Positions 38,560-46,969 of a DNA stretch of 64,000 nucleotides are shown here, piece after piece. The DNA is from Paracoccus denitrificans (lineage in GTDB: Bacteria; Pseudomonadota; Alphaproteobacteria; Rhodobacterales; Rhodobacteraceae). Position numbers and translations under genes: made by a program. The DNA lies in contig NZ_FNEA01000017.1 in the NCBI RefSeq assembly GCF_900100045.1, positions 51,087-115,086 on the forward strand, given 5' to 3'. The notes below the pieces were generated by a model that saw nothing but the letters and a program-made list of their open reading frames with translations, was not told the origin of the DNA and did no database searches. Each line of letters starts with the position of its first letter. Position 1 is the first letter of the stretch.

Positions 38560-38567
38560 TCGGAACC

Positions 38568-38609
38568 GGGCGATCGCCGCTGCGCCCTTTCCGCGCACGG
38601 CGCTCGCCC
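38568..38609 (+). other. Stem-loop between DctP-type and DctQ-type genes
   Basis: A long stem: GGGCGA (38568-38573) with TCGCCC (38604-38609), GCCG (38576-38579) with CGGC (38598-38601), and TGCGC (38581-38585) with GCGCA (38593-38597), around a seven-base loop. It begins nine bases after the binding-protein stop codon and lacks a U-run. Confidence 0.6.
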
Positions 38610-38626
38610 CCAAGGGTTTGAAACGG

Positions 38627-39133
38627 ATGAGAAACCTGGCACTCTTGCAACGCGGCATCGCGGCAGCCAGCCGGTTGGCGGTGGGCGTCGCCTTCTTCGC
38701 GCTGATCGCGGTGGTCACGCTTCAGATCGCCACCCGGACCTTCGGCCTGCCCTCGCCGGTCTGGACCGAGGAACTGTCGCGCTATCTGCTGCTCTACATG
38801 ACCGCCTTCGGCATCGGCCTGTCGCTGATGACGGGCGAGTTGGTGAACGTCGACCTGGTGCAGGAAACCGTCTCGGAAGCCCGCGCCTGGTGGATGCGGC
38901 TGATCGCGGCGATCTGCACGGCGGCGCTTGGCGCGGTGATGATCTGGCCGGCCTGGAAATTCACCCAGATCGGCGCCTTCCAGCGTTCGCCCAGCCTGCG
39001 CTGGCCGATGGACATCATCCACGCCTCGGTGCTGGTGCTGTCCGTCCTGCTTTTCCTGTTCGCCCTGCTGCGGGTGATCGGCATGATCGCCGGCTCCGAC
39101 GACGGGCGCCCCCATCTTGCCGAGGAGGAATGA
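38627..39133 (+). CDS. TRAP transporter small permease, DctQ family
   Basis: This 168-residue inner-membrane protein has four predicted helices. RTFGLPSPVWTEELSRYLLLYMTAFGIGL is the DctQ signature (core PSPVWTEELSRYLL). It starts at MRNLALLQRG after a hairpin-containing gap. Together with the DctM-type protein it forms the membrane part of a sodium-driven, binding-protein-dependent importer. Confidence 0.9.
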   Translation: MRNLALLQRGIAAASRLAVGVAFFALIAVVTLQIATRTFGLPSPVWTEELSRYLLLYMTAFGIGLSLMTGELVNVDLVQETVSEARAWWMRLIAAICTAALGAVMIWPAWKFTQIGAFQRSPSLRWPMDIIHASVLVLSVLLFLFALLRVIGMIAGSDDGRPHLAEEE

Positions 39134-39137
39134 GCCC

Positions 39138-40418
39138 TTGGATCTTTTCCTGCTTCTGACCACCTTTTTCGTGACCCTGGCGCTTGGCGTGCCGGTCGCG
39201 GTCTGCCTTGGGCTTTCGTCGCTGGCCTATATCCTGTCGGCGGGGCTGCCGGTCGTCATCATCCCGCAGCGCATGTATGCGGGCATGGACGTCTTTGTCC
39301 TGCTGTGCATCCCCGGCTTCATCCTGGCCGGCAACCTGATGAATTTCGGCGGCATCACCGAGCGTATCATCCGCCTGGCCAACGCCATGGTGGGCTGGAT
39401 GCGCGGCGGGCTGGCCATGGCGAACGTCGCGGATTCGATGATGTTCGGCGGCGTCTCGGGCACGGCGGTCGCCGATGTCGCGGCGACCGGCGGCGTGATG
39501 ATCCCCGGCATGAAGAAATCCGGCTATCCCGGCGATTTCGCCGCCGCGATCACCGCCGCCTCGGCCACCGTGGGGCCGATGCTGCCGCCCAGCGTGCCGA
39601 TGATCATCGTGGGCGCGCTGTCGGGGATCTCGGTCGGCCAGCTGTTCCTGGCCGGTGCGGTGCCGGGCGTGCTGATGGGCATCGGCATGGCGATCACCTG
39701 CTATATCCTGGCCGTGCGCCGCAACTATCCGCGCCAGCAATGGCAGGGCTTCGGCGAGCTGATCGCGGCCTTCCTCGCCGCCTTCTGGGCGCTGGCCATG
39801 ACCGGGCTGATCATCGGCGGCCTGCTGACCGGCATCGCCACCCCGACCGAGACCGCCATCGTCGCCTGCCTTTACGCCTTTGTCGTCGGCGCCTTCGTCT
39901 ATCGCGAGCTGCCGATCCGCGCGGTGCCGCGCATCGTCGTCAACAGCGCGATCTCCTCGGCCGGCATCCTGGCGCTGGTCGGTTTCGCCAACGTCTTCGG
40001 CTCGATCCTGGCATCCGAGCGCATCCCGCAGATGCTGGTCAGCACCGTGCTGGCGATCACCGACAACCCGATCCTGGTGATCCTGCTGATCAACGTGCTG
40101 CTGTTGTGCGTCGGCATGTTCATGGAAACCATCGCCGCGCTGATCATCCTGTTCGTGCCGCTGCTGGGGCTGGCGACCAGCGTCGGCATCGAGCCGCTGC
40201 ATTTCGCCACCTTCGCGGTCCTGAACCTGATGATCGGCCTGACCACGCCGCCGGTCGGGGTCTGCCTGTTCGTCGCCTGCAACATCGCACGCGAACCGCT
40301 GGCCAAGGTGATCAGCGCGGTCATCCCCTTCCTGATCTCGAACATCGTCGTGCTGCTGCTGGTATCCTACTACCCGCCCTTTGCCACCTGGCTGCCGACG
40401 ACGCTGATGGGGAACTGA
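39138..40418 (+). CDS. TRAP transporter large permease, DctM family (TTG start)
   Basis: This inner-membrane protein has 426 residues and about 12 helices. PQRMYAGMDVFVLLCIPGFILAGNLM and SGTAVADVAATGGVMIPGMKKSGY are DctM signatures, as is the late MIGLTTPPVGVCLFVACNIA. The start chosen is TTG: GAGGAGGAA lies eight bases upstream, no ATG fits, and the length then matches the family. A further TTG seven codons upstream lies within the small-permease gene before that ribosome site. Confidence 0.9.
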   Translation: MDLFLLLTTFFVTLALGVPVAVCLGLSSLAYILSAGLPVVIIPQRMYAGMDVFVLLCIPGFILAGNLMNFGGITERIIRLANAMVGWMRGGLAMANVADSMMFGGVSGTAVADVAATGGVMIPGMKKSGYPGDFAAAITAASATVGPMLPPSVPMIIVGALSGISVGQLFLAGAVPGVLMGIGMAITCYILAVRRNYPRQQWQGFGELIAAFLAAFWALAMTGLIIGGLLTGIATPTETAIVACLYAFVVGAFVYRELPIRAVPRIVVNSAISSAGILALVGFANVFGSILASERIPQMLVSTVLAITDNPILVILLINVLLLCVGMFMETIAALIILFVPLLGLATSVGIEPLHFATFAVLNLMIGLTTPPVGVCLFVACNIAREPLAKVISAVIPFLISNIVVLLLVSYYPPFATWLPTTLMGN

Positions 40419-40419
40419 C

Positions 40420-41463
40420 ATGACACAGGACATCGCCTGCCGCCTGCACGCGGCCCACGACCTGCGGATCGAGCCCCTGCTCGATCCGCAACCCACCGAG
40501 GGCGCCGCCCTGGTCCGCGTGTTGCGGGGCGGCATCTGCGGCTCGGACCTGCATTACTACCACGACGGCGGCTTCGGTCCCGTCCGGGTACGCGAGCCCA
40601 TCGTGCTGGGCCACGAAGCCGCCGGCGTGGTCGAGGCTGCGCCGGAGGGGTCCGGCCTGGTTCCGGGCCAACTGGTCGCCCTGTCGCCCTCGCGCCCCTG
40701 CGGCGAATGCGAATATTGCCGCGCGGGGCAGGAGCGGCATTGCCTGGCCATGCGCTTCAACGGCTCGGCCATGCGCTTCCCGCATGAGAACGGCTTCTTC
40801 CGCAATCGGCTGTATCACCCCGTCGAGCAATGCCTGCCGCTGCCCGAGGGGGCAAGCGCCCAGGCCGCCGCCGGGGCCGAGCCGCTGGCGGTCTGCCTGC
40901 ACGCGCTGAGCATGGCGCCCGACCTTGCCGGCCAGCGGGTGCTGATCACCGGCGCCGGTCCCATCGGCGCGATCTGCACCGCGCTGGCCCGCCTGCGCGG
41001 CGCGGCCGAGGTCGTGGTGACGGATGTGCAGGATTTCACGCTGGAGATCGCCCGCCGCATGGGCGCCGACCGGGCGGTGAACGTGGCCGGGCAACCCGAC
41101 GCCCTGGCCGATCTGGCCCAGGGCAAGGGCCGCATCGACGTGGTCCTGGAATGCTCGGCCAATCCCCATGCCATCGCGCAGGCCATCGGCGTGACGCGAC
41201 CGCAAGGCACCGTGGTGCAGATCGGCGTCGGCGGCACCCTGCCCCTGCCGCTGAACCTGATCGTCGCCAAGGAGCTGCGCCTTGTCGGCACCCACCGCTT
41301 CGACAGCGAGTTCGCGCAGGCCGTGCGCATGATCGGCGCGGGCGAGATCGACCTGTCGCCCATGGTCACGCAAGTCCTGCCCGCGGCCGAGGCGCAGCGC
41401 GCCTTCGACCTTGCCGGCGACCGGGCGCAGGCGGTCAAGGTGCAGCTGGACTTCGGAGCCTGA
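40420..41463 (+). CDS. L-idonate / L-gulonate 5-dehydrogenase-like zinc alcohol dehydrogenase
   Basis: This is a 347-residue medium-chain dehydrogenase. Catalytic zinc ligands are in GICGSDLHYYHDGG and VLGHEAAG; all four structural-zinc cysteines are in CGECEYCRAGQERHC. The NAD site is ITGAGPIGAICTAL. GSDLHYYHDGGFG is characteristic of IdnD-type enzymes. L-idonate oxidation gives 5-ketogluconate; L-gulonate oxidation gives fructuronate, which UxuB and UxuA in this operon would process. The gulonate reading therefore fits the neighbours better. The gene starts one base after the permease stop. Confidence 0.88.
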   Translation: MTQDIACRLHAAHDLRIEPLLDPQPTEGAALVRVLRGGICGSDLHYYHDGGFGPVRVREPIVLGHEAAGVVEAAPEGSGLVPGQLVALSPSRPCGECEYCRAGQERHCLAMRFNGSAMRFPHENGFFRNRLYHPVEQCLPLPEGASAQAAAGAEPLAVCLHALSMAPDLAGQRVLITGAGPIGAICTALARLRGAAEVVVTDVQDFTLEIARRMGADRAVNVAGQPDALADLAQGKGRIDVVLECSANPHAIAQAIGVTRPQGTVVQIGVGGTLPLPLNLIVAKELRLVGTHRFDSEFAQAVRMIGAGEIDLSPMVTQVLPAAEAQRAFDLAGDRAQAVKVQLDFGA

Positions 41464-41467
41464 ATCC

Positions 41468-42625
41468 ATGCCGGTGATCACCGAGATCGAGGATCTGCGC
41501 CGCCTGCACCGGCGGCGTGTCCCGCGCATGTTCTATGACTACGTCGATGTCGGCGCCTGGACCGGCGGCACCTATCGCGCCAACCGCGCCGATTTCGAGC
41601 GCATCCTGTTCCGCCAGCGCGTCGCCCGGAACATCGAGGCCCGCACCCTTGCCACCACCATGCTGGGCCAGCCGGTCTCGATGCCCCTGGCCTTGGCTCC
41701 GGTGGGCCTTTTGGGAATGCAGCACCCGGACGGCGAGATCTATGCCGCCCGCGCCGCGCAGGCCGCCGGCGTTCCCTTCACGCTGTCGACCATGTCGATG
41801 TGCTCGCTCGAGGATATCGCGCAGGCGACGGGGGCACCGTTCTGGTTCCAGCTCTACACCCTGCGGGACGAGGAGTTCCTGGAGGATATCCTGGACCGCG
41901 CCCGCCGCGCCGGGGTGACGGCGCTGGTGCTGACGCTGGACCTGACCATCCAGGGCCAGCGCCACAAGGATCTGAAGAACCGCATGACCGCGCCGCCGCG
42001 CCTGACGCTGCCCAACCTGATCGACATCGCGCTGCATCCCCGCTGGGCGCTGGGAATGCTGGGCACGCGCCGGCGCAGCTTCGGCAATATCGTCGGCCAT
42101 GCCCGCGGCGTCGAAAGCCTGGGTGACCTGATGGACTGGACCGCGCGCCAGTTCGACCAGCAGCTGGACTGGGGCCGGGTCGAGCAGATCATCCGCAAAT
42201 GGGGCGGGCCGGTGATCCTGAAGGGCATCAACGACCCCGAGGACGCGCAGCGCGCGCTGGATACCGGCTGCGACGCGATCCTGGTCTCGAACCATGGCGG
42301 GCGGCAGCTGGACGGCGCGCCCTCGACCATCCGCGCGCTGCCGGCGATCCGCCGGGCGGTCGGGCCGGACTTTCCGCTTTATCTCGACAGCGGCATCCAG
42401 TCGGGACAGGAGGCGCTGAAGGCCATCGCCAGCGGCGCGAACGGCGTCTTTGTCGGCCGCGCCTTCACCTATGGGCTGGGCGCCATGGGGCAAAGAGGCG
42501 TCGAGGCGGCGCTGGCCATCCTGCGCCGCGAAATGGACATCACCATGGCGCTGTGCGGCGTCAACGACATCAAGGATTTCGGTCCCGGCTGCCTGTGGCC
42601 GGACGACCGCGGCAATGCCGCCTGA
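41468..42625 (+). CDS. FMN-dependent alpha-hydroxyacid dehydrogenase, LldD-like
   Basis: This 385-residue TIM-barrel flavoprotein oxidises an L-2-hydroxy acid and passes electrons to the respiratory chain or oxygen. MFYDYVDVGAW holds the first active-site Tyr, and VSNHGGRQLDGAPS holds the catalytic His and substrate Arg, so the site looks complete. The start at MPVITEIEDL is four bases past the previous stop codon. L-lactate is the usual substrate, but placement in a sugar-acid operon suggests a longer aldonic acid. Confidence 0.88.
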   Translation: MPVITEIEDLRRLHRRRVPRMFYDYVDVGAWTGGTYRANRADFERILFRQRVARNIEARTLATTMLGQPVSMPLALAPVGLLGMQHPDGEIYAARAAQAAGVPFTLSTMSMCSLEDIAQATGAPFWFQLYTLRDEEFLEDILDRARRAGVTALVLTLDLTIQGQRHKDLKNRMTAPPRLTLPNLIDIALHPRWALGMLGTRRRSFGNIVGHARGVESLGDLMDWTARQFDQQLDWGRVEQIIRKWGGPVILKGINDPEDAQRALDTGCDAILVSNHGGRQLDGAPSTIRALPAIRRAVGPDFPLYLDSGIQSGQEALKAIASGANGVFVGRAFTYGLGAMGQRGVEAALAILRREMDITMALCGVNDIKDFGPGCLWPDDRGNAA

Positions 42626-42643
42626 AGAACAAGGAAAACGTGA

Positions 42644-43852
42644 ATGCGACATACCTGGCGCTGGTTCGGCCCCAAGGATCGGGTCTCGATCGACGACATG
42701 CTGCAAGCGGGGGTCCAGGGTGTGGTGACCGCCCTGCACCACGTCCCGACCGGGACCGTCTGGTCCCCCGCGGAGATCGCCCGCCGGCAGGCCGATCTGG
42801 CGGCGATGACCGACGGCGCGCCCTCGGGCCTGAAATGGGAAGTGGTCGAAAGCCTGCCGGTCAGCGAGGCGATCAAGACCCAGACCGGCGACTGGCGGAC
42901 GCATGTCGCGAACTGGATCACCTCGATGCGGCACCTGAAGGACGCGGGGATCGAGGTGATCTGCTACAACTTCATGCCGGTGCTGGACTGGACCCGCACC
43001 GACCTGGCCTGGCGGAGGCCGACCGGCGCGCGCTGCATGCGCTTCGACTTCACCGATTTCGCCGCCTTCGACATCCATATCCTGCAGCGCAAGGGCGCGG
43101 CCGAGGATTTCCCAGACGAGATCCGCGAGGAAGCCGCCCGCCGCTTTGCCCAGATGGACGAGGCCCGGCGCGAGCAGCTGGCCGGCAACGTGGTCTTCGG
43201 CCTGCCCGGCGCGGCCGAGCACTTCACCCTGGAGGACGTGCGGGCGCTGCTGGAAAGCTATGCTCCGGTGACGGACGCGGTGCTGCGCCGGCATTTCCAC
43301 GACTTCCTGGAACAGGTCGTCCCCGTCGCGCAGGAGATCGGGGTGCGGCTGTGCTGCCATCCCGACGACCCGCCCTTCGGCCTGCTGGGCCTGCCGCGCG
43401 TCATGTCCACCGAGGCGGATTACGCCGAGCGCATGGCCGCCGTGGACCTGCCGGCGAACGGCATCACGCTTTGCTCGGGCTCGCTGGGGGCGCGGCCGGA
43501 CAACGACCTGCCGGGCATGATGGAGCGGCTGGGCGACCGGGTGCATTTCCTGCACCTGCGCAACGTGCGCCGCGACACCGATGCCATCCGGGGCTCGTTC
43601 TTCGAGGATGAGCATCTGGGCGGCCAGACCGACATGGTGACGCTGATCGCCGCCGTCCTGCGCGAAGAGGCCCGCCGCCGCGAAGCCGGCCGCGCCGATG
43701 CGGTGATTCCGATGCGCCCCGACCACGGGCAGGACATTCTGGACGACATCGGCCGCGGCGGCCAGCCCGGCTATCCCGCCATCGGCCGGCTCAAGGGTCT
43801 GGCCGAGCTGCGCGGGGTAGAGCTGGCGCTGAGCCACGGGGCGCGGCCATGA
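42644..43852 (+). CDS. uxuA: D-mannonate dehydratase
   Basis: This 402-residue metal enzyme of the xylose-isomerase-like fold converts D-mannonate to 2-keto-3-deoxygluconate. WRWFGPKDRVSIDDMLQAG is the UxuA N-terminal signature, and later CCHPDDPPFGLLGLPRV and HFLHLRNVRRD are conserved metal and substrate stretches. AAGGAAAA precedes the ATG. It overlaps uxuB by four bases. Confidence 0.95.
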   Translation: MRHTWRWFGPKDRVSIDDMLQAGVQGVVTALHHVPTGTVWSPAEIARRQADLAAMTDGAPSGLKWEVVESLPVSEAIKTQTGDWRTHVANWITSMRHLKDAGIEVICYNFMPVLDWTRTDLAWRRPTGARCMRFDFTDFAAFDIHILQRKGAAEDFPDEIREEAARRFAQMDEARREQLAGNVVFGLPGAAEHFTLEDVRALLESYAPVTDAVLRRHFHDFLEQVVPVAQEIGVRLCCHPDDPPFGLLGLPRVMSTEADYAERMAAVDLPANGITLCSGSLGARPDNDLPGMMERLGDRVHFLHLRNVRRDTDAIRGSFFEDEHLGGQTDMVTLIAAVLREEARRREAGRADAVIPMRPDHGQDILDDIGRGGQPGYPAIGRLKGLAELRGVELALSHGARP

Positions 43853-45300
43853 TGAGCCCGCGCCTGACCGGGCTGGCCGACCTGCCGCCCGGTGTCGAGC
43901 GGCCGCGCTATGACCACGCGGCGCTTGGCATCGGCATCCTGCACTTGGGTCTGGGCGCCTTCCACCGCGCGCATCAGGCAGTCCATACCGACGACGCGCT
44001 GGCGGCCGAGGGCGGTGACTGGCGCATCCTCGGCGCCAACCTGCGCAGCCGCGACATCCCCAAGGCGCTGAACGCGCAAAACGGGCTGTTCACCGTGCTG
44101 GAACGCTCGGTCAGCGACCGGGCGCGGGTGATCGGCGCGCATGGCCCGGCCATCGGCGGCGACGCGGCGGCGATCCTGCGCGCCGCCTGCGATCCGGCAA
44201 TCCGCATCCTGTCGCTGACCGTCTCGGAAAAGGCTTACGGGATCGACCGCACCGCCATGGATGCCGATCCGGCCCATCCGGCGGTGGCCGCCGATCTGGC
44301 GCAGCCGCAGGCGCCGCAGGGCGTGCTGAGCATCATCGTCGCCGCCCTGGCGGCGCGGCGCGAGGCCGGAACCGCGCCCTTTGCCGTGCTCAGTTGCGAC
44401 AACCTGCCCGACAACGGCGCGTTGCTGCGTGCGGGCGTGCTGGGCTTTGCCCGCCGCCGCGACCCCGGTCTGGCCGGCTGGATCGCCGATCATGTCGCCT
44501 TTCCGGCGACCATGGTGGACCGCATCACCCCGGCCACGACCGAGCGCACCCTGACCGATGTCGAGGCACTGACCGGCCATCGCGACCTGGCCGCCGTCGA
44601 GACCGAGCCCTTCAGCCAATGGGTGATCGAGGATCATTTCCCGCAGGGCCGCCCGACATGGGAGGCCGGCGGCGCGCTGTTCGTCCAGGACGTGCGCCCC
44701 CATGAGGCGATGAAGCTGCGCATGCTGAACGGCAGCCATTCGCTGATCGCCTATGCCGGGCAGATGCTGGACCTGCCCCATGTCCGCGACGCCATGGCCG
44801 ACCCGGCGCTGACCGCGCTGGTCCGCCGCCACATGCAAGCGGCGGGCGCGACCCTGCCGCGAGGCGCCGGGCTCGATCCCGAAGCCTATGCCGCGGCGCT
44901 GCTGGCGCGCTTTGCCAACCCGGCCATCGCCCACCAGACCCGCCAGATCGCCATGGACGGCACCGAAAAGCTGCCGCAGCGCTGGTTCGCCCCCGCAGCC
45001 GAAGCGCTGCAAGCCGACGGCGACGCCCGGCCTTTTGCCTTCGCCACCGCGATCTGGCTGGCTTGGCTGACGACGCAGGAACAGGCGCCGGACGATCCGC
45101 GCGGCCCGGCCCTGCTGGAACTGGCCCGCAAGGCAGGCGAGGACGACGATACCCTGACCCGCTCGGTCCTGGCGCTGCCGGGACTGGCGCCGCCGGAACT
45201 GGCGGGCAATGCCGGTTTCACCCAGGCGGTGCGCCGAACCCTCACCCATATCCGCCGCGACGGGCTGCGCGCGGCCATGGCGACGGAGCTTGCATCGTGA
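43849..45300 (+). CDS. uxuB: D-mannonate oxidoreductase (fructuronate reductase), mannitol dehydrogenase family
   Basis: This 483-residue NAD-dependent enzyme interconverts D-fructuronate and D-mannonate. GILHLGLGAFHRAHQAVHTDDAL is the N-terminal family signature (core HLGLGAFHRAHQAV). MKLRMLNGSHSLIAYAG holds the catalytic Lys-Asn-His set. Two adjacent ATGs are possible starts; both overlap the uxuA stop. A more general polyol dehydrogenase is possible from sequence, but the uxuA neighbour favours UxuB. Confidence 0.9.
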   Translation: MMSPRLTGLADLPPGVERPRYDHAALGIGILHLGLGAFHRAHQAVHTDDALAAEGGDWRILGANLRSRDIPKALNAQNGLFTVLERSVSDRARVIGAHGPAIGGDAAAILRAACDPAIRILSLTVSEKAYGIDRTAMDADPAHPAVAADLAQPQAPQGVLSIIVAALAARREAGTAPFAVLSCDNLPDNGALLRAGVLGFARRRDPGLAGWIADHVAFPATMVDRITPATTERTLTDVEALTGHRDLAAVETEPFSQWVIEDHFPQGRPTWEAGGALFVQDVRPHEAMKLRMLNGSHSLIAYAGQMLDLPHVRDAMADPALTALVRRHMQAAGATLPRGAGLDPEAYAAALLARFANPAIAHQTRQIAMDGTEKLPQRWFAPAAEALQADGDARPFAFATAIWLAWLTTQEQAPDDPRGPALLELARKAGEDDDTLTRSVLALPGLAPPELAGNAGFTQAVRRTLTHIRRDGLRAAMATELAS

Positions 45301-46214
45301 CCGGCAAGGCGATCCTTTCTATCGGCGAGGCGATGGTCGAGCTGTCGCCCTCGGGCCAGGACGGGCTGTGGCGGCTGGGCATCGCCGGCGACACGCTGAA
45401 CACCGCCTGGTATCTGCGCCGCCTGCTGCCGGCCGATTGGCGCATCGCCTATTGCAGCCGCGTGGGCACCGGCGAGTTCTCGCAGCAGATGGTCGATTTC
45501 CTGACCGTCGAGGGGATCGACGCCACCCATGTCGGCCGCGACCCAAGCCGCGAGATCGCGATCTATGCCATCTCGCTGAAGGATGGCGAGCGCAGCTTCA
45601 GCTATTGGCGCGACACCTCGGCGGCCAAGGGGCTGGCCGACGATCCGACCGCGCTGGCCGCGGCGCTGGCGGGCGTGGGCATCGCCTATTTCTCGGGCAT
45701 CACCCTGGGCATCCTGCCCCAGGCCGGCCGCGCCGCACTGATCGGGGCGCTGAAAGCCGCCCGTGCGGCGGGCACGCAAGTGGTCTTCGACCCCAACCTG
45801 CGGCCCAAGCTGTGGCCGGACATCCCCACCATGCGCCGCGAGATCGAGGCAGCGGCAGCCATCGCCGATCTGGTCCTGCCCAGCTTCGACGACGAGCGCG
45901 GCTTTTTCGGCGATGCCGATCCGCAGGCGACGGTGGCGCGCTATCTGGCGCGCGGGGCCGGGCAGGTCGTGGTCAAGGCGGGCGGCGACGCGATCCGTTA
46001 TGGCGGGCGCGAAGGCGAGGGGCTGGTCGAGGGGCTGACGCGCGAGGTGCCGGTGGACACCACATCGGCCGGCGACAGCTTCAATGCAGGCTATCTGGCG
46101 GCGCGGCTGGCGGGGGCAGACATCCCGGCCGCCATCCGCCGGGCGCATGACCTCAGCCGCGTGGTGATCCGCCATCGCGGCGCATTGGTGCGCGAGGCCG
46201 TCGCGCGGGGCTGA
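45297..46214 (+). CDS. kdgK: 2-keto-3-deoxygluconate kinase
   Basis: This 305-residue PfkB-family kinase has GIAGDTLNTAWYLRRL in the substrate site, SFSYWRDTSAAKGL in the sugar/lid region, and DTTSAGDSFNAGYLA with the catalytic Asp. It starts at GTG overlapping the uxuB stop (GTGA). It phosphorylates the KDG made by UxuA to KDPG, completing the route to the Entner-Doudoroff aldolase step; no aldolase gene is in the window. Confidence 0.92.
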   Translation: MTGKAILSIGEAMVELSPSGQDGLWRLGIAGDTLNTAWYLRRLLPADWRIAYCSRVGTGEFSQQMVDFLTVEGIDATHVGRDPSREIAIYAISLKDGERSFSYWRDTSAAKGLADDPTALAAALAGVGIAYFSGITLGILPQAGRAALIGALKAARAAGTQVVFDPNLRPKLWPDIPTMRREIEAAAAIADLVLPSFDDERGFFGDADPQATVARYLARGAGQVVVKAGGDAIRYGGREGEGLVEGLTREVPVDTTSAGDSFNAGYLAARLAGADIPAAIRRAHDLSRVVIRHRGALVREAVARG

Positions 46215-46301
46215 CCCGCGCGCACATTACCGGCCGGGCTATGGCGGGCAAAGCCGCCGCCGCGCGCCCCTGCGGGCTCGACTCCATGCCGAAAATTGTA
46301 T

Positions 46302-46315
46302 ATCAATCGATTGAT
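46302..46315. promoter_or_regulatory. Palindromic operator before TetR-type gene
   Basis: ATCAATCGATTGAT is a perfect 14-base palindrome ending 12 bases before the regulator's start codon, followed by two further GATT repeats. It lies in the only A/T-rich patch between kdgK and the efflux operon. Autoregulation by the TetR-family protein is likely. Confidence 0.6.
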
Positions 46316-46327
46316 TGATTGCTTGGC

Positions 46328-46969
46328 ATGATCGGCATGGACCCACACCCGACCCGTATTTCCCTGATCCAGGCCGCCATGCAGCAGTTCGGGCGCGGCG
46401 GGTTCGAGGCTGCCTCGACGCGGGCCATCGCCGCGCAGGCCGGGACCAATATCTCTTCGATCGCCTATCACTTCGGCGGCAAGGACGGGCTGCGCATCGC
46501 CTGCGCCGATGCCGTGGCCGAGCGGATCGCACAGGTCGCCCGGCCCCTGCCGGGCTTGCAGGACCGACCGGACCTCCTCCACGCCCGGCTGGTCCTGCGG
46601 CGGCTGGTGCGCCGTATCGTCACCTTCATGATCGTCAGCCCCGGAGCCAGCGATGCCGTGGCCTTTGTCCTGCGCGAGCTGGCCCAGCCGGACAGCCCGG
46701 TGCTGGACCGGCTTTACACGACGCTGGTCGAGCCGCGACACCGCGCCCTTTGCGCGCTGTGGTCCGCTGCGACCGGCGAGCCCGCGGAATCCGAGGATGT
46801 GAAGCTGGCCGTCTTTTCGCTGGTCGGCCAGGCGGTCTATTTTCGCGTCGCCGCGCCCATCGTCCGGCGCCGGATGGGCTGGCGGCATTATGCGCGGGCC
46901 GAGGCGCGGGCGATCACGCGGCGGATGCTGACCAACCTGGACCGGATGATCGGGGGCGGGGATGGCTGA
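46328..46969 (+). CDS. TetR family regulator, CecR-like
   Basis: This 213-residue repressor has an N-terminal helix-turn-helix with ASTRAIAAQAGTNISSIAYHFGGKDGL (core AIAAQAGTNISSIAYHF). The rest resembles the CecR (YbiH) ligand domain. In Escherichia coli, CecR lies next to and controls the ybhGFSR efflux genes, the same arrangement as here. The start is uncertain between MIGMDPH and MDPHPT nine bases on; no clear ribosome site is visible. It overlaps the HlyD-type gene by eight bases. Confidence 0.87.
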   Translation: MIGMDPHPTRISLIQAAMQQFGRGGFEAASTRAIAAQAGTNISSIAYHFGGKDGLRIACADAVAERIAQVARPLPGLQDRPDLLHARLVLRRLVRRIVTFMIVSPGASDAVAFVLRELAQPDSPVLDRLYTTLVEPRHRALCALWSAATGEPAESEDVKLAVFSLVGQAVYFRVAAPIVRRRMGWRHYARAEARAITRRMLTNLDRMIGGGDG

